A stretch of DNA of 24,045 nt, taken from positions 1-24,045 of the IMG/VR virus record IMGVR_UViG_3300046009_000079; one strand, 5' to 3'. Positions 14,439 through 22,455 of this stretch are shown here, in pieces (the first letter of the stretch is position 1; the number at the start of each line of letters is the position of its first letter). This DNA is from a virus. The position numbers and the translations under genes are program-made. Under the pieces are notes generated by a model, which did not search any database, was not told where the DNA came from, and was given only the letters and a program-made list of their open reading frames with translations.

Positions 14439-15486
14439 CGTCTACCTTACTCTTATAGAACTCAAGGTTTTTAACCAAGCGTTCATCATTTGGGTTTATC
14501 TCTACTGCTTTAGTACCGTGTATTACTGCTGTCTTAAAGTCTCCAAGTTGCCAACTACTAATTGCTACTAGGTCATCGGCCATTGATCCCCACGCCCAAG
14601 ACTCCGACAAAAAGGACATTGGCTTCTTGTCATACTCCAGCGCCTTCTTTGCTACCAGTAAGCACGCATCCCACTCTTGGTTTACGTAATACAGGTTTGC
14701 TAGCGCTAGTATGGATTCTCTGCACGGGTACTCTTCAGTACCTCTAGTGAGCCACTCTTCAGCATTCTTAGGTTCGCACTTAGATAAGATGCGACAAGCT
14801 GCACTGCGCTCTTCTGGGAAGATACTTAACTCTAAGTACTTCTTTAAGTTAACCGCAGACTCCTTGTACTGGTTATGGTAGGACTGTTCTCTACCAAGGT
14901 AGTACAAATTTCTAGCATCTGGATTCTCACGCACTGCATTCTCTAGTAGCGTTAGATACTGCGCCCTAGACTTTGTTTTATCCTGCAGGTGGTGCGTTTC
15001 AAAACCTTCAATGCGACCTTTAACTTCAGGCTCTTCTTTGTACCATTCTGGTACTTCGTGGATTGGGTACTTCCACCTGATGCCTTGTCTGCGGTGTACC
15101 TTAAATCCATCAAACTCTGAAGCAACGCTTCCGTCTTCGTGGAATGCTTCGATTCTTCTATACGAAGGTCTATCTATACCTGCAGCAAGGGGCGCTTCTA
15201 GCGCCTGCTTCCAACCGGGTGTGAGTACCTCATCAACATCAAGGGCTATGCAGTAATCAAAGTCTGGTGGTAGTAAGGCTAGCGACGCATTCCTTGCGTC
15301 ATCAAACCTAAAGGGTACGACAGATATTTCATAAACAACGATACCAAGACTTCTAGCAATCTCGACTGTTCTATCTGTTGATCCTGTATCTGCGAGGAGG
15401 TGGTAGTCAGCTTCCTTTGTGGAGTTGTACCAACGCTCAACGTGCTTCTCCTCGTTCTTGCTTATCGTATAAACGGCTACTTTCAT
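14425..15486 (-). CDS. Family-2-type glycosyltransferase with C-terminal TPR-like repeats
   Basis: The N-terminus is a GT-A fold: VAVYTISKNEEKHVERW, then DTGSTDRT at residues 33-40 (nucleotide-sugar binding) and the DxD-type metal motif ALDVDE at 81-86, followed by ASEFDGFKVHRR and GFETHHLQD. Residues about 167-340 are helical repeats (NLYYLGREQ, LALANLYYVNQEWD, AISSWQLGDFKTAV) resembling tetratricopeptides, often linked with protein acceptors. It could add sugar to virion proteins, the host surface or a fibre. It sits within the late operon but has its own leaderless promoter, which marks it as an independently expressed gene. Confidence 0.85.
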   Translation of the reverse strand: MKVAVYTISKNEEKHVERWYNSTKEADYHLLADTGSTDRTVEIARSLGIVVYEISVVPFRFDDARNASLALLPPDFDYCIALDVDEVLTPGWKQALEAPLAAGIDRPSYRRIEAFHEDGSVASEFDGFKVHRRQGIRWKYPIHEVPEWYKEEPEVKGRIEGFETHHLQDKTKSRAQYLTLLENAVRENPDARNLYYLGREQSYHNQYKESAVNLKKYLELSIFPEERSAACRILSKCEPKNAEEWLTRGTEEYPCRESILALANLYYVNQEWDACLLVAKKALEYDKKPMSFLSESWAWGSMADDLVAISSWQLGDFKTAVIHGTKAVEINPNDERLVKNLEFYKSKVDDGNT

Positions 15487-15494
15487 TTTGACAG

Positions 15495-15501
<7 letters not shown>
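15487..15501 (-). promoter_or_regulatory. Extended -10 promoter for leaderless glycosyltransferase mRNA
   Basis: On the minus strand TGC-TATACT is followed by exactly six bases and then ATG 15486, the same arrangement as at 5128. No ribosome-binding site is present in this gap. The promoter lies in the last codons and just after the collagen-like gene. Confidence 0.65.
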
Positions 15502-16984
<1,483 letters not shown>

Positions 16985-16985
<1 letters not shown>

Positions 16986-17281
16986 CAAGCACCTTCATCA
17001 ATGCTTTGGAGTGCTGCATTTGCAGTAAGGCCAGTAGTACCAGCGATGTAGTTACATACGCCAGTGTAGTCAAGGCGCCCATCCGCACCATCCGGGATAC
17101 CCGCAATGTCATTGAGAACTCCTACTGTATCTGTGTGATAAATAGTTATTGAGCGTGCTGCAGCCCAAGCACGGGCTGCGCCCGCCTCATCAAGATATGA
17201 AGTAATTGGAGGATAGGTGCCACCATTAGCAAGCCTGTTGAGTTCTGCTACTAGAGTTGTTCCTGGATTACCTGTTGGCAC
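16985..17281 (-). CDS. Minor structural protein, 98 residues
   Basis: GTG 17281 is preceded by AAGAGGTAG. The product contains LVAELNRLANGGTYP, AARAWAAARSI and LNDIAGIPDGADGRLDYTGVCNYIAG, Gly/Ala-rich helices of the kind found in small phage virion proteins near the fibre genes. I do not recognise the family. Overlap with the next small beta protein suggests that the two are made together, possibly as parts of the same fibre base. Confidence 0.65.
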
Positions 17282-17294
17282 CGTCTACCTCTTT

Positions 17295-17558
17295 CTACCA
17301 TTTAACCTTGTTGGCCCAATACGCTGCAGACATCTTGCCTTTGGCAATGTTCTTTGCGTGGCGAGCTTTGAATGATGCTTGTCTTGCTGTTGGCTGTCTA
17401 TCGCCAGTAACGCCTTGTTGTCCAAAGCGGATTGTTTTTACGTTATCGCCTTCTTTAGCAACGACAACGTGTGACTTTGTTGGATGGCTTGGTGTGCGCT
17501 TTGGCTTGTTAAAGCCTGCTACTCCTGCTCGCTCTAAGCGAGGATCTTTCTTAGCCAT
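17295..17558 (-). CDS. Small basic phage protein with conserved SAAYWANKVKW end
   Basis: The 87-residue product is rich in Lys and Arg, with GFNKPKRTPSHPTKSHVVVA, IRFGQQGV and FKARHAKNIAKGKMSAAYWANKVKW at the C-terminus. This ending is a hallmark of a widespread small phage protein (I recall DUF6321, not verified here). No enzymatic motif is visible. It could bind DNA or be a minor capsid component. It abuts the next small basic gene, with ATG 17558 one base from the preceding stop. Confidence 0.75.
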   Translation of the reverse strand: MAKKDPRLERAGVAGFNKPKRTPSHPTKSHVVVAKEGDNVKTIRFGQQGVTGDRQPTARQASFKARHAKNIAKGKMSAAYWANKVKW

Positions 17559-17720
17559 TTACTTCTTCTTTCTTGCGGCTGCTGCGTTATCTACTAGGTT
17601 TGGATAAGGACGACCTGCTGCCTTGGCCTTAGCCTTGGCTGCAGTCTTCTGAGCAGGAGTGAGTTTGGTAGATGTCTTCTTTGGGTTCTTCTTATCCCAA
17701 AATGCTTTCTTAGCTTTCAT
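17559..17720 (-). CDS. Tiny basic Lys/Ala-rich protein (53 residues)
   Basis: ATG 17720 follows directly after TAG of the preceding gene. The product has FWDKKNPKKTSTKLTPAQKT, a run of Ala/Lys, then GRPYPNLVDNAAA and a KKK end. The PAQK-Ala/Lys run and GRPYPNLVDN segment recur in small proteins of many environmental phages. The role is unknown; the charge suggests nucleic acid contact. Confidence 0.7.
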   Translation of the reverse strand: MKAKKAFWDKKNPKKTSTKLTPAQKTAAKAKAKAAGRPYPNLVDNAAAARKKK

Positions 17721-17882
17721 CTACTTCTTCTTTTTCTTCTTGCTCATACCAGCTTCGCTCAACGCAATAGCGACAGCCTGCTTCTTGCTCTTCACGACTG
17801 GGCCTTTCTTGGACCCAGAGCGGAGGGTGCCAGCCTTGAACTCTGACATTACCTTCTTGACTTTTGCTGGCTTCTTCTTCAT
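17721..17882 (-). CDS. DUF6496-type tiny basic protein (53 residues)
   Basis: ATG 17882 overlaps the stop of the Cys-rich peptide gene (TAATG). After a Lys-rich start the product reads VMSEFKAGTLRSGSKKGPVV, then KSKKQAVAIALSEAG, and ends in six Lys. The VMxEFKxGxLxSG and KxxKQAxAIALSEAG pattern is the one I know as DUF6496, found in phages and bacteria with unknown function. The very high positive charge suggests DNA or RNA binding. Confidence 0.75.
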   Translation of the reverse strand: MKKKPAKVKKVMSEFKAGTLRSGSKKGPVVKSKKQAVAIALSEAGMSKKKKKK

Positions 17883-17977
17883 TACTTCTTCCTAGCATTC
17901 TTACAGGTTGCACAGCTGCACTTGCAGCCCTTTTGTGGCTTGCCTGCCTTGCACTTACATCCGCACTTGGCGCACAT
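17882..17977 (-). CDS. 31-residue metallothionein-like Cys-rich peptide
   Basis: ATG 17977 overlaps the upstream stop and its own TAA overlaps the next ATG (TAATG at both ends). Eight of 31 residues are Cys in a mirror-symmetric pattern, CxxCxCxC, eight residues, CxCxCxxC, with all other residues mostly Lys, Gly and Ala. There are no aromatic residues. This composition is that of metallothionein-type metal-thiolate peptides. A pair of minimal zinc knuckles is another reading. No family is recognised, and translation is supported by the two overlaps. Confidence 0.6.
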   Translation of the reverse strand: MCAKCGCKCKAGKPQKGCKCSCATCKNARKK

Positions 17978-18138
17978 TACTTCTTACCGCCAACACCAGT
18001 AGAGATTGATTCGTAGGTCATATACTTGCGGTTAGATGCAAACTGCTTGTCTGCTAGAGGATAGGCTTCTACTTCTTCAACGTTCTTGACATATTCAAAC
18101 GCTTTGCCGTTTTCTTTAGCGTATGCTTCTTCTTTCAT
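17977..18138 (-). CDS. Small acidic/polar protein (53 residues)
   Basis: The frame from ATG 18138 to TAA 17979-17977 starts three bases after the preceding stop region, with AAGGAG upstream. The product is helical and polar (EEAYAKENGKAFEYVKNVEEVEAYP) and ends NRKYMTYESISTGVGGKK. I do not recognise it. The regular spacing and overlap with the Cys-rich gene support it being real. Confidence 0.6.
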   Translation of the reverse strand: MKEEAYAKENGKAFEYVKNVEEVEAYPLADKQFASNRKYMTYESISTGVGGKK

Positions 18139-18141
18139 TTC

Positions 18142-18408
18142 TTACTCCTTGTATGTTAGGTTGATTCCATCAAAGGCCTTGCCGCCTTCATTACTGATTC
18201 TTACTGCTGCATCAATATCAGGCTGTCTCGTTGAACGAGGTTCAATGCCTTGTCGAACTGCGTCATAGTACGCACCCAACTCTTTATCGTGAGCCTTGGC
18301 AGTCGGAATACCACGACTGCTAGCCGCTCCTGAACTCATCTCTAAGCCCATAATCTTGCAACCAAAGCAATTCTCTACATCTTCAGGATGTACTTCTCTA
18401 TGCTTCAT
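18142..18408 (-). CDS. Small late protein with MKHREVHPE start (88 residues)
   Basis: ATG 18408 overlaps the upstream TAA. The product opens KHREVHPEDVENCFGCKI, a short segment with CxxC that recurs in small late proteins of actinobacterial phages in my memory, then a polar helical part (AKAHDKELGAYYDAVRQG) and EPRSTRQPDIDAAVRISNEGG. The single CxxC with a His nearby could bind zinc. The function is unknown; its place after the capsid gene suggests a minor head protein. Confidence 0.65.
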   Translation of the reverse strand: MKHREVHPEDVENCFGCKIMGLEMSSGAASSRGIPTAKAHDKELGAYYDAVRQGIEPRSTRQPDIDAAVRISNEGGKAFDGINLTYKE

Positions 18409-18731
18409 TAAGCCACCGGTGTTAAGTATTCGCTGTAGCCTGCATCTATTAGAATCTGTGCCTCAGCATCCGATAGTGTGTAGGCGTGACCACCAAGGTA
18501 ATAGGTGTCAGCGTTTGCTAAATCATCCTGATATGGAGTTCTGCTTTCAGTAACGGTTGTACCGTTTACTAGAAGTGTTACACCACGTGGTACATCTGTA
18601 AGGAAAGATGGCACCGCTCCAGTATAAGAACCACCAGCAAGTGGTCGTCCTGCTAAACGTGCATAGGTATTGAAGTATGTGCTATCGCACCAGGTTTCAT
18701 TCTCCCAAGGAGTTACCAAGTTGTACGGCAT
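18408..18731 (-). CDS. Post-capsid structural protein (107 residues)
   Basis: This is the first gene after the capsid gene and hairpin; AAAGGAAG precedes ATG 18731. The product is beta-rich (GVTLLVNGTTVTESRTPYQDDLANADTYYLGGHAYTLS shortened here to key parts LLVNGTTVTES and YYLGGHAYTLS), with a final helix AEAQILIDAGYSEYLT. A small protein next to a major capsid protein is often a head-decoration or head-completion protein. No specific family is recognised. Confidence 0.65.
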   Translation of the reverse strand: MPYNLVTPWENETWCDSTYFNTYARLAGRPLAGGSYTGAVPSFLTDVPRGVTLLVNGTTVTESRTPYQDDLANADTYYLGGHAYTLSDAEAQILIDAGYSEYLTPVA

Positions 18732-18753
18732 TCATCTTCCTTTCTTAAGTGAT

Positions 18754-18777
18754 GGAGGCAGGTTTGACCCTGCCCCC
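18754..18777 (-). other. Strong hairpin between capsid and next gene
   Basis: GGGGGCAGG and CCTGCCTCC (minus strand) form a 9-bp stem with one G-U pair and a six-base loop. No U-run follows, so it is not a standard terminator. It may stabilise the capsid mRNA 3' end or partly block read-through. Confidence 0.55.
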
Positions 18778-18787
18778 ACCGTTGCAC

Positions 18788-19717
18788 TTAGTTGATTGAA
18801 GCTGCTGACTCAATACGATAGAGTGCTGCTTCACGGAGGCGTGCAAAGCCACCCATATAGTACCAACCGATGGTACGGAAGCGACGGAGTGCGTCAATCT
18901 CTGGACCGATAACGGTTGAGATGTCCTGACCCTGTGCTTCAGCGAGTGCTTCACGACCAGCGATAACTGCCTTGTAGACGTTAACTGATCCTGAGTTCGC
19001 AGCGAATGGCACACGAGGTGTCTCTACTACGAATGCACCTTCGATTACGCCGACTGCGCCAGCCACGAATGGTGTGCGGTCTACGTACTGGGTGAGTGCC
19101 TGGAAGCCGCCTGTGCCTGATTCAGCACGGAGGTCAGCTGCCTGACGTGGGTGGAGGTATGCAGCGTACAAGTCATTGATACGTGGCACAGCCTTGTTTG
19201 TGCGAAGCTGTGTTACAGCCTCACGGATATCAGCAACAGCCATTGTCATTGAAGATGTGATGGTGTTGGTTGTGGTTGCAGTTCCTGCGTAGATGACGTT
19301 TGAGCCACCTGTAAGAACTCCAGCAACTACAGCGTCAATAGAGTCTGCTGAGTTGTAGGCGATGATGTCAGCAAGTGCTGAGTCTACATCGTTGAAAGAA
19401 GTTAGGTTTAGCTTCTTTGTTGTTGTTACGGCTGAGCCGTATTCGTTGAGTGTTACTGTAACCTGATTTGGGTTACCAAGTGCAATGCTTGATACATCTG
19501 ATGTTTCTGTCAATGTAGATGTAGCCTGAGCTAGATCTGAATAGATTGAGAATACAACTGATGAACCTGGCATTGCCTGTTGTACTGGCTTGACATCTGC
19601 AATCGCACGCATTACCGGGATGCTACGGAGAGCCATACGAACATATTGATCGTATGCGGTTCTGACGAGGTTGCTAATGTCCGATGTTCCTGTTAAGGAA
19701 CCTGCTGGAATTGCCAT
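18788..19717 (-). CDS. Major capsid protein, N4-gp56 family
   Basis: The 309-residue product shows the N4-gp56-type capsid layout. An N-terminal arm (SNLVRTAYDQYVRMALRSIP) is followed by a beta-rich P-domain (SVVFSIYSDLAQATSTLTET, VTVTLNEYGSAVTTTKKLNL), AVADIREAVTQLRTNKAVP, YAAYLHPRQAADLRAESG, FVAGAVGVIEGAFVVETPRVP, and the closing AVIAGREALAEAQG, IDALRRFRTIGWYYMGGFARL. LHPRQAADL and the final GWYYMGGFARL are strong markers. It forms the capsid shell with an HK97-like fold. AAAGG lies before ATG 19717, a scaffold-like gene precedes it, and a hairpin follows it. Confidence 0.9.
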   Translation of the reverse strand: MAIPAGSLTGTSDISNLVRTAYDQYVRMALRSIPVMRAIADVKPVQQAMPGSSVVFSIYSDLAQATSTLTETSDVSSIALGNPNQVTVTLNEYGSAVTTTKKLNLTSFNDVDSALADIIAYNSADSIDAVVAGVLTGGSNVIYAGTATTTNTITSSMTMAVADIREAVTQLRTNKAVPRINDLYAAYLHPRQAADLRAESGTGGFQALTQYVDRTPFVAGAVGVIEGAFVVETPRVPFAANSGSVNVYKAVIAGREALAEAQGQDISTVIGPEIDALRRFRTIGWYYMGGFARLREAALYRIESAASIN

Positions 19718-19747
19718 TAGGCGCTACCTTTCGTTGTTTGGGTTGAG

Positions 19748-20221
19748 TTAAAGTCCAGACTGACGAATGATGTCGTCCAACTCTTCTTTGCTATTTGCAT
19801 TCATAAGACGGGACATCACGTCTGCGCCTCGTTCTGGTGACAGTCCTGCATCAGCAGTACCAGTCATCTTCTTGTATGCAGCAATATCAGCTGGGTCAAC
19901 ATTCGTAGTTTGGTTTTGGCCAAGGTCAATACCGAATACATCGGCATAGTCCTCAAGCCACTTAGACACAGACTCCTCAGTTGGGTCAATGTCCTGAGGT
20001 ATAAACGAAGCTATCTTCGCATTTACCCCGCGACGTTCGAGGGCATCCTTGATGGATCTCTCGCGCTGGGCCTTGCTTAGTCCATCGAACTTATCGCGGA
20101 GTTCCGCTAGTTCTTTGTCCTTCTGCTTGGCTGCTTTGCGTAGTTGTTTAACAAGGTCATTCGATTGTGTATCACCAGTAGTGATATCGTCGTCTTCATC
20201 CTCGTAGTCGTAATTGGACAT
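19748..20221 (-). CDS. Capsid scaffold/assembly protein
   Basis: This 157-residue protein has a very acidic N-terminus (YDYEDEDDDITTGD), a coiled-coil helix at about 21-52 (LVKQLRKAAKQKDKELAELR), a middle part with WLEDYADVFGIDL, and an end rich in polar helices (SRLMNANSKEELDDIIRQSGL shown here only in part: NSKEELDDIIRQ). It lies 30 bases upstream of the capsid gene, as phage scaffolds do. It presumably guides capsid shell assembly and leaves the head afterwards. ATG 20221 is preceded by GGAGAAGG. No protease motif is seen. Confidence 0.75.
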   Translation of the reverse strand: MSNYDYEDEDDDITTGDTQSNDLVKQLRKAAKQKDKELAELRDKFDGLSKAQRERSIKDALERRGVNAKIASFIPQDIDPTEESVSKWLEDYADVFGIDLGQNQTTNVDPADIAAYKKMTGTADAGLSPERGADVMSRLMNANSKEELDDIIRQSGL

Positions 20222-20347
20222 ATTGGTCCTTCTCCCTATTCTTTTAGTTGAATTGCGCTAGCCTCATATTCGTCTGGGGAAACGGTATGGCTCTAACTAC
20301 CGGGCTTCAAACACTCCTTAGGGCCGGTCGGTCTAAGGTAGGTCTAT
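20222..20347 (-). other. 126-bp gap before scaffold gene with two hairpins
   Basis: This is the longest non-coding gap of the late operon. It holds CGGTA/TACCG (20283-20302) and CCTTAG/CTAAGG (20316-20338), then GGAGAAGG of the scaffold gene. No T-run follows either stem, no clear promoter pair was found, and the region does not fold into a tRNA. It may set the expression level of scaffold and capsid. Confidence 0.4.
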
Positions 20348-21535
20348 TTATATTTGGCCTTGGCCCATTGCTCTTTCTCTGCCAAGTGCGCCTGCTGCTG
20401 CTCCAGTAGTACCGGAGAATGACGCCTTCTCAAGTCCTACAAGTTTCTTACGGCGAGCTGACGCTGCCTCAGAACCTGCTAGACCAAATACTTCTTGTTC
20501 TGCTTCTGTCTGTCCGTATGGTGATTGACCATAAATCTCTGCAAGCTGTGAACCACGTGGCACCACTCCTGCTACAGTCTGGAAGCCTTGCTGTGCTTGT
20601 TCCTTAGTAACGCCGTAGCCTGCTAGTTCCATAGCACGTGCTGCTGAGGTAGATAAATTCTGTCCCATAGCAGCGCCACCGATTTCAGCAGCTGTTACCT
20701 TACGCTTGATTGCCTCAAGACCCTGTGAAGGATCGAGTACATAAGCCAAGATATCGCCGTTGTTAATGTCTGGGTAGAACGCCTTGAGTGCCTGGCTAAC
20801 TTCTGGGTTAGCGTTGATAACGCGCTTTTGTGCTGTAGAGATTCTATCTTCTAACTCTGTAGCAGATACATCGCCAGCAATAAACTTTTCAAATCCTACT
20901 TGCTTGCCTGTCTTATCCTTTGTGTAATAGGTAGCAGGAAGTCCGTAGTTACGCATTACATTCTGGTACTGGTCTTCTAGCGCTACATATTCAGCAGGGC
21001 TGAGCGCTGAAAGACCTGCGGCAATACGTGCTTCGTTAGCCTTAAAGCGGTCTTTATAGGCATCAGTACCACGAAGGCGTAGGCCAAACTCAGATACTGG
21101 AGTATTCTGAATAAGCAAATCTTTAATATCTGTTACTAGGCTACCTAGTCCATACTGCTCGAATTCCATACGAAGAATGTTGTAAGCGCTAAGGCGCTCA
21201 GCGGTTTTTTCTTCTTGGCTCATCTTGCTTAATACATCAGAGGTATAGCTCTTGATAAGGTTCTGAATTTCGTCAGCATTAAGACCAGACTGAGGGATTA
21301 CTGGAGCAGCGGTTCCTGTAGTTTTTGGTTGTTCAGTCTTGGCTGTTGGAGCAGTTGCAGGCGTTGCATTAGGAGATGAAGGTATGCGCCTTCTCAGTCT
21401 CTCATCTGATGCAGCAATATCTGCATCTTGTGCAGAACCTGCTTGTCCAAATGGTGTACCTAGTCTTGTAGCAGCTGCAGAGCCTGCTTGACCGAACGGA
21501 GTACCGAACTCATCTTTTGGTGCTTTAGCCATCAT
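20348..21535 (-). CDS. Virion/internal protein with repeated GTPFGQAGSA (395 residues)
   Basis: ATG 21535 overlaps the upstream stop (TAATG). Residues 11-20 and 26-35 repeat GTPFGQAGSA. The next part is Pro/Thr-rich to about residue 85, then the protein is mainly helical, with LNADEIQNLIKSYTSDVLSK, YNILRMEFEQYGLGSLVTD, YRNYGLPATYY-like NYGLPATYY, FIAGDVSATELEDRIS, and AAEIGGAAMGQNLS, AMELAGYGVTKEQAQQGF. Similar helical proteins lie upstream of the scaffold in other actinobacterial podovirus-like phages as I recall, with virion roles. It is likely an internal or DNA-ejection protein; the family is not certain. Confidence 0.6.
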   Translation of the reverse strand: MMAKAPKDEFGTPFGQAGSAAATRLGTPFGQAGSAQDADIAASDERLRRRIPSSPNATPATAPTAKTEQPKTTGTAAPVIPQSGLNADEIQNLIKSYTSDVLSKMSQEEKTAERLSAYNILRMEFEQYGLGSLVTDIKDLLIQNTPVSEFGLRLRGTDAYKDRFKANEARIAAGLSALSPAEYVALEDQYQNVMRNYGLPATYYTKDKTGKQVGFEKFIAGDVSATELEDRISTAQKRVINANPEVSQALKAFYPDINNGDILAYVLDPSQGLEAIKRKVTAAEIGGAAMGQNLSTSAARAMELAGYGVTKEQAQQGFQTVAGVVPRGSQLAEIYGQSPYGQTEAEQEVFGLAGSEAASARRKKLVGLEKASFSGTTGAAAGALGRERAMGQGQI

Positions 21536-22455
21536 TACCCCATAAATCCGAAGTCTCGGAGGACGGTAGTAGCAACAGATGCTGCTTGCTCACGTGCCTT
21601 ATTTGTATACTGCCAGCGATCATCTTTGCGTAGTTCCTTTTCAAAGTCATAAATTGACTTAGTGCCAACCTTTCCATCTGGAAGGGTATAAGCCATAGCA
21701 CTACGAATCTGTGGGTCAAACAGGTCAATAGCAGTATCTGGTATTTCTAGAATATCGCTCATTGACTGAATGTAAGGGCTAGCAAGAGTCTTAAGGTCTA
21801 AGCCAGCTTTAATTTTATCTGCAAGTGATGGGAATGCTGATGCCGCACTTTCACGGATTGTGTTAAACACAGTGTTCTCATCAACCTGACCAGCAACAAT
21901 CTTATTGGCATAAGATAGTGCGTCATTATCGGATAGTTTAATTCCGTTATCGTAAGCAAGGTTCTTTACTGCTACGAAGTACTTACCAGAAGGACCCTCT
22001 GGAATAGAGAGTTCATTAATCTCCACCTTGCCACTAGCAAGTTGGGTCTTGATTCTTTCCTCAAGAAAGATTGATGGGTCTTCGTTATCTGCAGTAAGGT
22101 ACTCAGTGCTGATAAGTGCGCCGTTTTTGTAAACTTCTTTGACTGTGCTTCTTGAGGCACCAGACTTGGACTTATACTTGGCAAGAATCTGTGGAGTCCA
22201 AGTGGTAATTTCTGTCTCAGAAGCATCACGGCCATAGTACTTTTGAAATACCTTGTTGATAGTATCCTTGATTGAAGATGCTGCAGGTATGTTATTGCTT
22301 GTATAAGTACGAGTAAATGTACCAGACTTAGGCGGCTTCTTTTCTTTCTTGTTAGCCTCTAGTGCTGCTCTTGCTAAAGCAAGTGTCTCTGGGTCTACAA
22401 AGCTGCTTAGGGAAGGTGAAACTGTTGGTGGAGTTGATTGAGGTCCAGTAGTCAT
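21535..22455 (-). CDS. Virion-associated helical protein (306 residues)
   Basis: ATG 22455 overlaps the upstream stop (TAATG). The first 60 residues are Pro/Ser/Lys-rich and disordered. From about 65 on there are helices (SIKDTINKVFQKYYGRDASE, EITTWTPQILAKYKS, DNDALSYANKIVAGQVDENT, IRESAASAFPSLADKI, SPYIQSMSDILEIPD) ending SVATTVLRDFGFMG. The FQKYYGRDASE-type segment and the later helices resemble the 395-residue neighbour in style, so the two may be companions in the virion. No enzyme motif is seen. Function unknown. Confidence 0.6.
   Translation of the reverse strand: MTTGPQSTPPTVSPSLSSFVDPETLALARAALEANKKEKKPPKSGTFTRTYTSNNIPAASSIKDTINKVFQKYYGRDASETEITTWTPQILAKYKSKSGASRSTVKEVYKNGALISTEYLTADNEDPSIFLEERIKTQLASGKVEINELSIPEGPSGKYFVAVKNLAYDNGIKLSDNDALSYANKIVAGQVDENTVFNTIRESAASAFPSLADKIKAGLDLKTLASPYIQSMSDILEIPDTAIDLFDPQIRSAMAYTLPDGKVGTKSIYDFEKELRKDDRWQYTNKAREQAASVATTVLRDFGFMG

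Noticed and set aside
20250-20340. Possible tRNA in the gap before the scaffold gene
   Set aside because: A GGGCTTCAAAC stretch recalls a T-loop, but its stem does not pair and no acceptor stem was found on either strand.
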